DNA of 64,000 nucleotides from Sarcocystis neurona (Eukaryota > Apicomplexa > Conoidasida > Eucoccidiorida > Sarcocystidae): the NCBI GenBank assembly GCA_000727475.1, contig KL647290.1, positions 1,610,910 to 1,674,909 of the forward strand, written 5' to 3'. Position numbers and translations under genes: made by a program. The notes beneath the pieces were generated by a model. It was not told where the DNA came from. It was given only the letters and a program-made list of their open reading frames with translations, and made no database searches. How positions within the stretch are numbered: the stretch's first letter is position 1; every line of letters begins with the position of its first letter. Shown here piece by piece: positions 1-13,639 of the stretch.

Positions 1-93
1 TATCTACATTTCCACGTATTTCTGCACGTATCATAGCTAGCAACCCAGACGCGCAGAGGTCTGCCTTCTCAGCTTTCACTGGGTCGTTCTCAC
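1..93 (-). other. Start of an intron of the START-like gene
   Basis: Donor GTGAGA begins at 93 on the minus strand directly after the last START-like codon. No acceptor is visible before the window edge, so the next exon lies outside. Confidence 0.6.
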
Positions 94-3000
94 CGCACGG
101 GGAAGGAAAAGTAGGGGACCCATTCCTTGAAGAGATCTTGCTCGTTAAGAACAGATAGCACGCAGAGAAGCGAGGACTCCACCACTCCCGCCAGTTTAAA
201 AATGAGAGCCGTCTTGTTGCTCCCGCCTGACTTGCTCCACACCCGCACGGCAGGGCCGTCGTCCACGCCGACGTGCCACGTGTCCTTCTCTTCCAGCAGC
301 TCGTACAAGAGAGATGTAAAACTCTTTACATGCGTCTTCTGCATTCGTTCTTTCAACTGCGCCTCGGCTGCTCGTTCTTCTGCACCGAGCCACCACTCCT
401 CTCCCTCTGCCCCTTTATCTCCCCACGCCCCTCCTGCAACTGCTGTTGCTGCTGTCCCTCCTCCTTTTTTTGCGTCTGCTGCAGTTCCTTCTCGTCCCGC
501 TTTCGCTTCTGTCGCTGTCTCTCCTCCTCCTCCTCCTCGCTTTGCGTCTGTTGCTGCCCCTCTGCCTTTTGATCCGGCGGCTACTGACGCACCAAGCAGC
601 AGCGCGCTGCGCGCACTTATATGCTTGCTGAGCGTCTTCATGCCTTCCCGCGCGCTGCTGCTTCTTCGGCGTCTTCCCCTCGCTCCTGTTTCTTCTCCTC
701 CTCCGGCTGCAGCGGCTGCTGCTGCACTTTCTTCTCCTGCTGCACCTGCTCCTTGCGCTGCTCCTCCACTAGCTCGACGAGTAGGAGACACGGATCCTGC
801 CCCGACGCTGCTGCTGCTCCCACCGCTCACCATGCTGCTGCGTTTCTCCTCTCCTCGGCGTCTACGCGGCCAGCTCCGTCGAAACTTTTCAAACCTCCCG
901 CTCCCTCCTCCAGCTCCCTCTCCTCTTTCTCCTTTTTCTCCTGCAGGAGTGGTTGCGTCTCCAAGATCGTCTGCCTGACGAGACACGTGCTGGCTTTTTC
1001 GCGACTGCTCAGCAGCAGCACCGTCTTGCCGAGCGCCTGGCTCCACAGGACTCTCTGCGTGCGAGCTTTCGCAGCTGCCCTCTGCACTGCTCTGCTGTGG
1101 CCCCCCACGCATCTGCAAACGCGCAGCAGTTCCTACCGTTTTCAAGCGACTCCCCGCTGTGCCTTCACCTCCTCCTCTTTCTCCTGCTGCGGAGACCGCC
1201 GCCGTCTCCGACGCTGCCCCGGCTTCTCCTGCACCCCCCCGACAACACGACAAATGCAGCAGTCGCCTCGGCGAGTAGCTTTCACGCTGCGACAAGTGGT
1301 GCTTCCACCCGTCCCCGCTCTGCGGCTCCCGTGTTGCTCCGTATTCCCCTCCTTCTCCTTCTCGTCCCCATGCTCCTTCCGTCGGACTGCCGCTCAGACG
1401 ACTCCCTGCACTGGCTCCGACAGACTCTGCACCACCCCCCCACTGACTCACTCCACTCCTCTGCTGCTGTTGCTGCCATGACGACGTCGCTGCTGCGCCT
1501 CCGCCGTCACAGCCCCTTTCATGCAGCTCTGTCTCCTTGTCCCGGGTCGCAGCTTCCCCTCTGCCTCCTCCTGCCCCTACCATCGACGGCGCTCGTGCTG
1601 TCGCTTGTGGACTTCCCGGTCCTGCGGGCCATGCTGCTGCCTTCTTGGAGAGAGAACTGAGAGTGCGCACGGCGAAAGAAGCCTTGCGATCCCGGACAGG
1701 AGACGTCCTCCGCGCGGACGCAGACCCAGCCGCAGCGGCGGCGGCGACTCCTTGTCTTTCGTCTCTGCCTGCAGGAACAGCTGCAGCATCGCCACGGGCT
1801 GTAAGCGCAGCAGTCCCAGCGGCACTGTCTCTGCGCAGCATGTCAAGGGCATCCGCGCGACTTTCAGCAGCCCCAGAAGCACCTTTGAGGGCCGCTGCGG
1901 CAGCGGCGTCTGTTTCGACGTCAAGCCCCAGCAGTCGAAGCAGATACCTCATTTCTGTATATCTGTTGTACACCAGAGACAGCTCCCTATCTGCGGCAAC
2001 ACGTTCGACCCCGTAGCGCTTCACCAAAGACAGCAACACGTAGTACGCCTCCCGCAGCTGCTGCTGGTGGAACGCTTCCACAGCAACACTCCGGTCGATC
2101 TGCCACTGGGTCATATCCTCGTACACGTGATAAATCAGGTGCGTCGGCAGCTGCAGCGGGCACGGGTGCCTCACTGTCTCCTCCTCCTCCCGGCGCGCCG
2201 CCGCCACAGCGGCCGCCTCGGCTTCCCCTTCCATCAGCAGCAGCTTCAGCTCTGAAGGCGGAAACACGTGCGCACAATGACGTCGTCTGCAGGCTAGGGG
2301 CGCCGCCCCTCCGCTGTGGGGTGGCAGGTAGTGCACATACGGAGCAGCAGCAGTGGCAGCCGGTGCAGCAGTGGCAGCCGGTGCAGCAGCGGCAGCCGGT
2401 GCAGCAGCGGCAGCCAGTGCAGCAGCAGCAACGACAGCAGGCGTCGGCGACGACATGCCGGCGGAGACACTGGCGCCTGCTGGTGGTGCCGCTTCACGAG
2501 TAGTCGTCCCCGGAGAAGCAGCAGCCGCCGTCACGGCAGCAGCACCTGCAGCAACAGCGACCGCGGCTCCTTCACGTCCAGCAGTTCTATGCGTCAACGC
2601 AGAATCCGTCGATTCTTGCTCTACCTCCTTCTGCCGTTCTGCAGTGGGTCGCAAGGCCGGAGCCACGGAAGGAAAAGCGCCACGGCTGGCAGAAGGCGGG
2701 TGCACCCGTGGTGCAGGCGGAGAGGCAGCGGAGAAAGAAGATGCGGAAGAAACAGAAGAGAAGGACGAGGCGGAAGAAGAGGAGGGAGAGGATGAAGAGG
2801 AAGGAGAAGACGAAGAACCGGAAGAAGAAGTTGCAGCAGCAGTGACACTACCGGCACTCGCAGCAAGTCCAAGACCATCACTGACAGGGGGAGGTGGTGG
2901 CCCTGCAGTTGCTGTTGATGCGGTGCTGTGAGTCGCCACCGCAGACGACGCCGCATACGTTTCCTGCAGAGATGAGTAAAATCCGTAGTCAAAAAATTGA

Positions 3001-4616
3001 GGGGAACCGGGATGCTGCATACCCCGCTCCTGTTTGTCCTCTACCTCCTCCTGCTGAAGCGGCGGATGGTGCAGCTCCCGCTGCAGCAAATGCTGCTGCG
3101 TTGCTTCGTCGTGCGGCTTCGCAGGGACAGCAGCCGCAACAGAGTGACTTTGGACGAAGACGGTTCCATCTGTGGAACCGGCCGGCGATGTTGCTGCTGC
3201 AGCAGACGCAGCGTGGGTTGCGTAGAGGAAAGAAATCCCCGAAGAAGACCGGTGTTCAGGTGACTGCGCCGAGGTCCCCAAGAAAGCTTCTTTCCTCTGC
3301 GGGTTTCTTTCTCCTGCTGCTGCTGCTGCTGGCGCTGACACAGCTGCTCCACTTCCTCTTCCTTCGTCTCCTTCGTTTGGTGGTCCCGCTGCTGCTCCCG
3401 CCATTGCAACTGCTGCGGATGCTGCTGCTGATGCTACTGCGGGTCTTGGTGCGGCTACTGGTGCGGAAGTCGGTGTCGGTGCTGCTGCTGGTGCACCTCC
3501 CGCTGCAGCTGCGTCAAAGAGGGGAAGATCTTTCGCGTGGCGTGTACAGGAAGTCGACAACGTCGGCGGAAAGGTAGGCCGAGAGTTCTGCGCAAGACAT
3601 GCAGCAGGAACAGCAGCAACAGGGGGAGGAGAAGCAACAGCGGGTGCACCGGCGTCGGCAAGCGGAGGGTGCGACGGACAGGCAACAGTGAGAACTGGCA
3701 ACGACGCTGCAGGACCCGCTGCAGGACCCGCTGCAGGTCCCGCTGGAGCAGCAAAACACTCAGAGCCTTGAACGGTACAGGCAGATGTGGCTGCTTGCTT
3801 TACAGCTGCCACAGCAGGATCACCAGGGCGAGGGGTTGCCTGCGCACCAGGAGGAGGGACTGTAGCAGCAGCACACGCAGAAGACGGTAAAGCAGCGGCA
3901 ACATGTAAACTTGGTGCTGCGCCCCTTCCCTGCGCACCCGTCGGCTGCGCTGTAGCAGCTGCTTTCGGTACTGGCGTTGCTGCTTTGGCAGCTGCTGGTG
4001 AGGCTCCCTGCGCTGCTTCGTTCCTCGGCCTTCTCCATGGCTCTGCTGCCCCCGGTGTTGATGCTGTCGCTGGTGCTGCTGCGCGTTGTTTCACTGCTGC
4101 ACCGCTCGCAGCAGTTGCAGCAGCAACAGCACCCTGGCTAGGGGCAGTAGGAGGGGCAGCAGCGCTGGCAGTGGCAGCAGCAGCAGTAGCAGCAGGATAT
4201 GTAGCAGCAACACTGAGCGCAGGAGCTGCAGCAAAAACACGCGGAGCGGCGGCACCAGCAGCAGCTGCCGACGAACGTGCAGCGGTCGACTGATATACCA
4301 GCAGCGGAGCACGCCTTTCGGGGTAGGCGTCAGCTGCAGCTGATCCCACACCGTCGCCTTCTTTGGGAGAATGCCCGGAAGGCTGTTTGTTCGACGCTTC
4401 TGTAGACGACGTGGAGAAAGCGTTCTCCTCCGCTGTTGCTGCTGCTTCTGCAGCAGTTGCTTGTCCCTTGGAAGGTGTTGCAGCGAATTTGCGCCCGTGC
4501 GCGGGTTTGTGGGGTGACGCCGGCAACTGGTGCTGATGCTGCTTATTCGGCTGCTCAGCCGCAGCCGCATCAGCAGCGGCCGACCGGGAGGATCCCCGCC
4601 TGAAAAGCCAAGCCAT
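94..4616 (-). CDS. START-like lipid-transfer domain protein, partial (C-terminus beyond window)
   Basis: One uninterrupted exon of 1507 codons plus two bases. The first in-frame ATG is at 4616 (protein begins MAWLFRRGSS); the open frame continues upstream to about 5018 but has no ATG there and becomes Leu/Cys-rich, as expected of CAG repeats read in a wrong frame. Residues 1-800 are low-complexity Ala/Pro/Ser. About residues 805-890 are a conserved-looking helical block (HLIYHVYEDMTQW ... YGVERVAADRELSLVYNRY). A second disordered, Gly/Arg-rich stretch follows. The last ~85 residues (nt 340-94) read DTWHVGVDDG, VRVWSKSG, LAGVVESSLL, LNEQDLFKEWVPYF, which resemble the first half of a START/Bet v1-like lipid-binding domain of the kind in which a membrane lipid is carried in a hydrophobic pocket. 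The frame hits a stop at 90-92, but CG|GTGAGA at 94/93 is a good splice donor, so the domain should continue in an exon left of the window. Domain call is by recognised pattern; lipid specificity cannot be told. Confidence 0.6.
2352..2430 (-). repeat. 18-bp CAG-type tandem repeat inside the START-like gene
   Basis: About four copies of an 18-bp unit (gcagccggtgcagcagtg and variants). In the coding frame it gives repeated Ala/Pro/Thr (PAATAA-like) and keeps frame because the unit is a multiple of three. Confidence 0.75.
3713..3745 (-). repeat. 12-bp tandem repeat coding GPAA units
   Basis: Three copies of ctgcaggacccg-like sequence, read as Gly-Pro-Ala-Ala repeats on the minus strand within the START-like gene. 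Confidence 0.7.
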
Positions 4617-6579
4617 TGCACCGTAACACCCGCTGGAGCAGACACAGCAACAGCTAAAGCAAGAAAGCGGCAGCTGCCGCGAAGGCGGAGCCAGCAGTGG
4701 CAGCAGCTGCAGAAGAGGTCGGAGAGCAAAAAGGAACCGTGGCAGCAGGAGAATGGGAGCCGGAGCAGAACAGCAAGAGCAGGCAGACCAAAGCGGCAGC
4801 ACGGGCAGCAGCTGTGCAAGCTGCAGCAGCACCAGCAACGTAGCACGTAGGAGCGCGCAGCAGAAGAAGAGCAGGGGAGAACGCAGCCGCAGCAGCTGCT
4901 GTGAAACGGCGAAACCAGCAGCTGCGAAGATGCAGCAGTCGCAGCATGTGTGGAGCAGCAGACTGTCTGCTACAGGTGCAGTAACGACGCCACACGAGGA
5001 AACAGCCGGTGCTACCACCTGTCGGTGTTCGGCTCAGGAAGGCTGGAAGAGGGTACAGGTATAGCAACGAGCAGCAGGACGCCACGCCTCCGCAGATCAG
5101 GTGACAAACAGCAGCCCACGGGCACACGTGGTTCCAAGCTGCACGAGGAGCGCGCAAGCGAAGTGTGAGACGTAACTTTGCTGCTGTTGCAGCAGCACCT
5201 ACCAGCAAGCTACGAGGAAGGGCGCAGTAGATCAGCTCTCAGCGGATCCAGTGCCACAGCAACGTGCTGATGCCGCTGCCACTGTCCCTTTACCGGCGTT
5301 TTTTGCACACAAGTGATACAAACGCCACCTCGTGGCGCCGCCCCACGCAGCCCTGCTCTGTGCAGCTGTTGCCGCTGTAGTAGTGGTAGTAGTAGCAGGA
5401 GGAGCGCTGGTGAAGTCGTAGAATAGTAGTGGTGCTCTATCTTACATGTATGGGGCACCGCATCCCAACGCAAAGTCGGGGAGGGACAAAAAGACGCACC
5501 TGCAGCAGCAACAAGGGCGTGGGCACGACCTAGGACAGCAGGAGGCGCAGAGAAAAACAGGCAGCATCGGCATCAAGAAAAGAAGTACTATCGCACACAA
5601 AGCACGCGGAGCGCACGTTCCATGGTAGCTGAGGTCCTGAGGGACACCGCGAACCATCTCCACATCCACACCAAGCTGCAGCTCACATGTGTTCAAAGAG
5701 TCGGCCCGCAGCGACAGCACCAGAAGAGGTGATCGCAAAGCTTTGCAGGCGTCTCGAATCGGGATCTACTAGTTCTCTGTATCCTAGTGCCAAGCAGAGG
5801 GCCTGGGGCGAAGATCAGCTGCAACAGCAGCAGCGGCAGCAGTATCTACCGGCGGCTTGAAGAGCAGCAGCACCGAGAGCGGCGCCGCTGCGCGACATCG
5901 CCTGCTACAGCATGGGACGGCGGCACCGGCGGCCGCCGCACAAGAAGCCCGCGAACAGCAGCAGCAGCAGCAGTAGTACGCGCAGGTGGCACGCCGCCAG
6001 AGCAGCAAGCCTAATGTAGCAGCAGTTGAGAGCGGCCGTCCCACTGCCGAGGAAGTCGAGAAGCAAGGGCAGCAGCGCGTGTGGTGCTGGGGACGCGCGT
6101 GCATGCTTACGACAAAACCAAGATGACATGCAGCAGGAGCGCAGAGACTTCCGTCAGCATTTCCCCACGAGGACTGCCATCACCACACCTCGGCCGGAAT
6201 CACCACACCCAGTAATAGCAGCAATAACTCAAAGAGGAGGAACCACCAGCAGCAGCAACGCACAATAGCAGCCAAAGAGAGCAGTTGCTGGAGGGCACTG
6301 CTAATGAGATGCTCTCTCCACCGGAGCGGCAGAGGGATAGAGACTGTCCCCCCACAATTTCGATACGCAGAGGACGCACTGCACAAAACTCGGCTACCCC
6401 GTGGCCGAGATCCGCAGCGCTTGGCGCGATGATGCTCACACTTTTAAGAAGCCTACGCGCCTGCCTCTGGGTAGTGATCCACGCGTAGACAGAGAAGCAG
6501 AAAGTGAGGACTGGAAAAATATGGACACAAATTCTACAGCCTCCGCGAAAAGAGTACAGCTGCATAGAGATCCCGTGTA
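4617..6579. other. CAG/CTG-rich upstream flank, no supportable gene
   Basis: Dense CAG/GCA trinucleotides to about 6270, then mixed sequence. Many short open frames on both strands, but each is Leu/Cys- or Ala/Arg-rich translation of the repeat and none shows a domain or convincing splice sites. It presumably holds the 5' leader and promoter of the START-like gene. Confidence 0.5.
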
Positions 6580-7075
6580 GGGATCTATCTAATTGTGTAG
6601 TAGTGGTGTTACATAGCTCATCTGCAGCGAGTACCGCCGGTGCAAAAGACTAGCGAAGTCGTATGTATAAGGAGACAAGGTAATTGTGTCCTGGTACACT
6701 CCATGTGGAAGAAAACAATATATTTGTGCAGAGGTATTACGCACCTGGCCTACACAGAGTACGGCGGCTGCAAAAAGAGAGAGATTTCGTATGTACAAGG
6801 AGTCACTATAGCTGTCTAGTGGTATAACGTACCTAGAGGAGTTACTCATCTGACCTATGCAAAGTGCCGCGGATATAAACAGATAGCGATTTCGTATGGA
6901 TAAGGAGACACAGTAGTTGTGTAGTCGTATGACGTATCCAGAGGTTTTACTCGTCTGACCTACACAGAGTGCTGCGGCTGCTAAAAGATAGGGATTTCGT
7001 ATGTATAAGGAGACACTATAGTTGTCTAGGGGTGTTACGTATCTGACCCCGAGGGAGTACCGGGGGTTTGAAATA
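6580..7075. repeat. Degenerate ~105-bp tandem array (about 5 copies)
   Basis: Recurring core: acacagagtRcKgcggctg, then gatttcgtatgtataagg, then agacactatagttgtctag, then gttacgtacctgacc. The 'agt' of the core falls at about 6630, 6758, 6862, 6968 and 7056, giving spacings of 128, 104, 106 and 88. No open frame follows the period. Confidence 0.75.
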
Positions 7076-7649
7076 TGTCATATAGTGTGCAGTTAGACGG
7101 CCGACCAAAACATGAACTTCCACTTTTTGCGCTGTTACACAGCATACAGCGCGTGCGACTCCTATTAGTACAGAAAGGTAGAGAGCAAGCCAGCCAGCAC
7201 GTATACGTATATACGTGCTCCTCTTTTCGACTGATTTTGTAAATGCACAATAACGGACATGTATACGCTACAGTTGGCTGCGCAGAGGTACAGGTTTGAT
7301 ATTGTCCACACGCACATACACAGCACTGGTCCAGATGAAAGGGGACCCTGGATGGACAGACGGGTGACCACGTCACGTCATACCCATCAGTGACATACTT
7401 CCGATGTAGGCAGAAACCCAGCTGATTGATAAATCGACCACCCGTGCCCAGCAGGGAAACGTTCACTTCATGCCAGAATCTGAGTATGACCCCTTTACAT
7501 GCGCAAACAGGTCTGCACAGGCGTTTACACACGCATAGGTGAACACTGGGATTTGACAGGCCGCTCTACCATTGTGTTCTACGCATTTACACGCGTACAC
7601 ACGTAGTCAGACATACGTCGCATAATTCAAGACTCTCTTTAAGCCTCCC

Positions 7650-8620
7650 AAATGTCGAAAGGGTCGTGTCACTCCTCTTTAAAGCGAAACAAAATAGAAA
7701 TGCACGAGTCCCAAACACCCACTGTTGTGGGACAGGCAACACCTAAACGACGGCACACGCCTGTCCCTGCCTGGTGTTCTACACGCTACTTCGTCGCACC
7801 ATACTGTGGCCCGTTGTTGCTGTCGTACGAGCTGTGCTGCTGCCATATCACGCATGCCGCTACCTCTACCCTGCTACAGCCCCAGAAAACGGTGTGCAGC
7901 AGTGACACCTGCCGGTATAACTTGCGTGCGGTTACTCTCCTCAGCTCCTGCTGCACCTCCGATGACGCTGCTACATCTGCGATGCTTTGCTTCGACGGCG
8001 GTGCTGCTGCTATACGCGCCCGGAACGTGCTCTGCTGCTCCAACGTCTGCAATTCTGCTGCGCTCTGGGGTGCTGCACTGCTGCGCCGCTACCACTGCTG
8101 CAGTTTCTGCTGCCTTGCTGCTGTGTAGTCCTACCGCTAATGCTGCTGCCTTGCTGCTATAATTGAAGGCCGGCTGCTACAGGCTGATGTACCCGCCGTC
8201 ACAAGTGGCGCAACGCTCCTGCGCGACTGCTGCGCTGCTTGTACAATACGGGTGCTTCTGCCAATGTGTTTGTTGCTGTGCCTAGATGAAGCTGTTTTGC
8301 TCACTACCGTGTCGTGCCGTAGGTGCTGATGCTTTCCTGGGGGCCGCTGCTGCTCCTGTTGTTACAGCAAATCGCAGCTTCAGTCTTCAGGTGTCTGCTG
8401 CTGCGGCACCCGTAATCCTCCTGCCGCTGCTGCCGCGTTTGTTTTTGATTGTCCCTTCTGCTGGTGATCCTGCACTTCGCTAGATAGACTACTCCTTCAG
8501 CGTGCGGCTACGTCGTTGTTCTGTTGTCCTGGTCTCGCTGCTGCTTTACCACCTAGATGCTACTGCATCTTCAGATTGTTGCCGCAGCTGCTTCTGATGC
8601 CGCTGCTGCTACTCTGGGGT
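7650..8620. other. CTG/GCT-rich segment without a convincing gene
   Basis: Imperfect CTG trinucleotides dominate. An open plus-strand frame of ~158 codons (7652-8128) and overlapping frames on both strands exist, but they are Cys/Leu/Ser-rich, overlap each other and have no recognisable domain, so they look like decayed repeat. Confidence 0.4.
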
Positions 8621-8839
8621 GCGACATACAACGACATGCTTACGTCCCAAACGGATATGCACAGACATAGGTTTGCACCTGTAGGTGTGTGCATACCGCG
8701 CACATCCAAAAGGTATGTCTACACATGTGTCGGAAAAAATATGCACATAGCTACGTGAATACGTATCTACGTGGAGTCAACACATCACATGCTTGCAGAA
8801 AGACTTATCTCTATCCAGCCACGTGTAAGTACTATGCCT

Positions 8840-10400
8840 AATTAGGAAGATGTACATATATATATAATATATATATATATGTATATGCATATATGTACAC
8901 ATGTGTCCACGTGTGCAAGTGTGTGCTAGCATACACTGTAGAACGACGTTATGCACATCAGCCTTCAAGCGGAGAAGCGTTGTGCTGGAGCACACGGCAG
9001 TGAGCCAGGTAATGACCACTGCTCACTTTGTGTATTCGTCTACCGAGGTACTCCAGGGTAGGCAAGGAACTCGTCACCGATGTCACTACTTGAGTACAAA
9101 ATATTCTATATGGACGTACACGTATATAGACTGTATCAATGGAGTTAGAACTCCGTTTATACGTGGATACACAGAGTTGTACATATGTGTACGGACTAGC
9201 AGACGTTCGAAATTGGCATCACATATATACAGCTGTACAGGTAGATACGCGCAGACATACGTAATTACACGAAAATCCGTTCGCGCGTGTTAATATGGAA
9301 TGCACAGGGGTAGATAGAAATGGACAGGTAGACGAGGAAAATTGCTGCACAGAAGGCACACAGTGGCTACCAGTCTCTTCGAAAGTACGAGTGAACTTTT
9401 CTGGTATACGTCGAAATACACCAAGCACCAGACGCTTCGGTGAATTTACAGTGCAGAGCTCTGCTACATCAGCAACAGCGCAAGGACACACGTACACGTC
9501 TCACGCATACACATATATATGTATATATATACGTGTATGTATATACGTAAGTGGATAGCTTCATTGATAGACAAACTTTTTTGATATTGGGCATGTGTAC
9601 GCATACATGTATGTAGCACTTGTACATATACGTCCACACGTGTGTATCTGTCCACACACATAGAGGGAGATATATGATATAGCGCGAGCACGTACGTCTG
9701 TGTACGTGGGTTCTCAGACGGAACACATGTGTGTATATGTGTAAACGTACGCGTGTATATGTGCATGGATAACCGTAATTCTACATAGATTCCACTACAT
9801 AGAGTGACAGAAGTGCTCACGGAAAACAGGTGGCATTGTCGACTCTCATAGCATTTCAGCAACACTCTTTTCGCTGGACACGTGTAGACGTTGCACCCCA
9901 CGCTCGGCTCCTAGGAAGTGAAAAAACTTGAGTGGTTGAAACACAAGTAGAGGTCGAAAAAGATACGTCAGACCCCTCAGCAAAGTATGTCTAACTTGAC
10001 ACGTAATTTCGAATACGCCCGCACAAGCATTCACGTGCATAGACCCGTGTGTGCACACATCTGTCTGCAGTGACATGAATGAAGGAGACTGGTTCCGCTC
10101 CCATTCGCACAAGACCGCCCAACACAGGAGTACCTGCAGATGGTGCGTTTGTTGAAATGAAATGGTTCCCTCAGCACACTCCCGCAAACTGACACCTGAC
10201 CCTGTGTATGTACGTATACATATATATATATATATATATAAGCGTGCTTAGAACAGTGGTGTACACTACGGTGTGCACGACTTTATGAACAGGCTTTTTA
10301 TCCTTCCGACACAGGTATTTTTGTACGTGCGACGGGAAAACACATTCAAACATATATATATATATATATACATACATACATGCATATATGTTGTGTACGT
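8840..10400. repeat. TA/ACATAC microsatellite-rich intergenic DNA
   Basis: Clusters of alternating purine-pyrimidine at about 8850-8895, 9508-9550, 10215-10240 and 10350-10392, embedded in (acat)/(gtgt) words. Nothing coding recognised. Confidence 0.7.
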
Positions 10401-10607
10401 TAAAGCATGTACGCGCACGTGGATACACGTGTGCGCTTGCGCAATCTAATGCGTGTCCCTACAGCGCTACTTGGAGTTACGACGGCTTGTACTAGCACTC
10501 GCCGCGCTCATACTCTCATGTTCACATTGAGTATGCCTACTAGAACTACGACTGCTACTGCTACCATCACGGCTACCATTGTTACTCTTGCTAGTGCTCA
10601 TACGCTC

Positions 10608-10764
10608 TACTAGTACTACTACTACTACTACCACTACTACTACTACTGCTACTACTACTACTGCTACCACTACTACTGCTACCACTACTACTACTACTAC
10701 TGCTACTACTACTACTACTGCTACCACTACTACTGCTACCACTACTACTACTACTACTACCACG
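10608..10764. repeat. (ACT)n trinucleotide microsatellite
   Basis: About 150 bp of act/ctact units with occasional gct substitutions; a looser ACT-rich halo extends from about 10540 to 11060. Reads as poly-Thr on plus or poly-Val on minus, with no sign that either is translated. Confidence 0.9.
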
Positions 10765-13639
10765 ACTACAGGTATTGCTGGTATTTCTACTAATACTGTT
10801 TTACTAGTCGTGCCATTACCATTACAATTACTCCTGTTACCACTACCAATAATGTATCTCTATAACTATTACCACTGCAGTAAGTGCTACTACCAGTACT
10901 GCTTACAATACTACTACTACTACTACTACTTCCACCACGTCTACTACGAATACTACTCCCGCACGACTACTCCTGCAGCCACTTCTTCCGCGAGCACTAC
11001 TACTACTACTGCTACTACCACCATTACTATTACTGCTACTACTAATACTACTGCCGCTCGCACATCACTATAATTGCAATCACCATGAATTGTCGCGCTA
11101 GCAGTGCTACGACGATGACGACGGCGACCACGTGGCAATCATTATTACTTCTTGGATGACGTCGACGACTACTAAAGTTTCTCGTGCCACTATTATTACC
11201 ACAAATAGATCGCGCACTACAACAGCAAAACGAGCAATGCCACTATTACCGCTAACCTCAGTACGGCTCCTACGGATTTGCAACCACAGCAGTGCCCTTG
11301 CACCTGCTGCAAGTACTACGGCCTTGTTTGCTTACAGGGTAGTTCGGAACTCCTGAGAGTGCGGCTCACCGTGGAGATGAGGCTAACCCACATGTGAATA
11401 GTCCCAGCCAAAGCTGTTTGGTGATAGTGCAACGTGTACGACCAGGAACAAAGGCAGAGCTTCAACTCCTCACGTGCCTTTACGGCCTTGAGCATGTGTC
11501 TACAGATACATACGTATGTATACGCACATATACATATGTATACATATATATATATATATATGGACAAAAGGGACGTCCTGTTATCGCGTGTGCCGCCTGA
11601 ACATCAGTACACCTTCTTGACTAAGAGGATACGGTATTTACCTGCACACCCGTAGATTTACATATGCGTAGTTTTAAAAGGGTACAGACACGTTGGAGTA
11701 ACACTATATACGAAGAAACTCACAAACTGCAACACATCTTCGTCTCCTCCTTCGTGTGCCGTCTGTTCTTGTGATCCTTTCTCCCAGCAGACTTCTGCAG
11801 TCATCTTGCGCATCCATACATTTGTTTGCGCGAGGGCCCCTCTGAGGAGCAGGCACGCAGTTCATGAGTATGGCCCACACACACAGATTCGAAACGGTCG
11901 TATTGTGCACCAGTGCTTTCGCGTATATACATAAACGTACAAAGTCGGGACAAGCGCGTAGGTGGTCTACGGGTACACACGTATTCCTACACGGGCACAG
12001 AGACAGCGCATGCTACAGCAGTTGCTTTGGCGAATCGATCGAGGGTTGTCGTGGGGTACGCTCGAGAAGCACTCCTGCTCCTCTCCACTAATCTCTCGGT
12101 GGACGAAGGCGCCCCTCCTGCGACGAACCCTGTTGTTCCACATATTCCACGGATTGTTTATCCTGTTCTAACGGCGCGTATGCGTGGTTATCGCAAAACT
12201 ACCTTGTGTCAAAGCTTAGTCATCGCTACTAACGGCACGTCCTGTATGCATGCATTCATCCCGGTATTTTAGTACATGTACGCAGATTCGTTGAGCGGCC
12301 GACCTTGTGCAGACGCGCTTTCGCTTTCGCGTGTATTGCACGTATTTAAAAAGGCAAGTTCCTTACGCAGTGAATTACTTATCTGGACAGTCCTTGGGCC
12401 AGTGAGGCTGAGACCAGCCGCCTGGCGGATCCATTTGATAACTGCCCCTGACAGGTACACACACACTCTTTGAAAAAGGGCCAGCAGGCACGCCTGCATG
12501 CATGCGTACCAGCAAATAGGTGCTTCACTCATAATCTTGGGTGGACCCGTAATGCGTGTGAAGCATGGCGACGCTCACGCGCAGGTCTTGTCGACCACGT
12601 GCACCGCTCCTGTGACTAGATGTAGCTCTCTTCCAGTCTGCCAATCTGCAAGCGTGAAGCTGCTACACGTAGACGTGGAACCATGCACTTTCTCTGTGTG
12701 TCTAACATACACACGCCTTACATAACTGTGGACGTATACGTACTCACATCAATTCAAGCGAAAATGCAAGCGTCTCGTTGGCGCGTGATGATGACACCGG
12801 GCCGCAATGCAAAAAAACTGTCTGCGTAAAGCTACCTGAAAAAAGCCTGCAAGATTTCTTCGCTGGTGGTGGTTTCAAACGTATCCGCATCTCTTTAACT
12901 CCACTACACCACGACATACAGGCAGAAGTTAGGCAATCACACTTTCAGCGTGTCCCTAACGGCCTATGTACATATACAGGCGTATATCTCCCGCAGGGAC
13001 AATACGCGTGTATACACATATATACATATACACATATGTATGTATATATATATATATACATATGCGCAACCGACACACACGCGTATTCATTACATATACA
13101 AATACATACATATGTACACATTAAAGTGACACAGCCAGTCACATCCATACAGCAGATGCTAGAGAAGAGTACGTATGTGAGCTGCGGGAGTGGCCTACGG
13201 GGCCACCCAACAGCACAACAGCAGCATGTCCGGGCAAATCTTTGGCCAATTAGCAGCAGCAGCTCACGCGTAGCGGCAGCGCTGTACTATGGCACTGCAT
13301 TTAAAGAAGCGCGTTCCGCAGGCGTATCGGCGACACAAGAATTGGCCTTGGTGACACGTAAAACGGCTTCCTTTCACAATACGGAGGTTCTCTGTGTCGC
13401 GAAGCGCAGAAGACAGCCTTCCCGCCCCCACACCACGTGCAAACACACGTACGGCCGCTCGTGTTCAAAAAGAAATTAGGACTCCCACACACAGATCCCG
13501 ATATTACGGGAGAGGTAGCAACCCTCGGACTCCGCCCGGGTTACGCGTCTACAGGCTTCGAACACACACACGCGTCTCCACACCGACGCACTTCCTGCAT
13601 GCACCGGTTTCGCGCGGATTTATCGACGTACCGATCTAC

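Noticed and set aside
7652..8162. Overlapping Cys/Leu-rich ORFs
   Set aside because: Two frames open at once over CTG repeats; typical false ORFs.
10579..11073. Poly-Thr ORF over the ACT repeat
   Set aside because: Only repeat translation; no unique flanking protein sequence.
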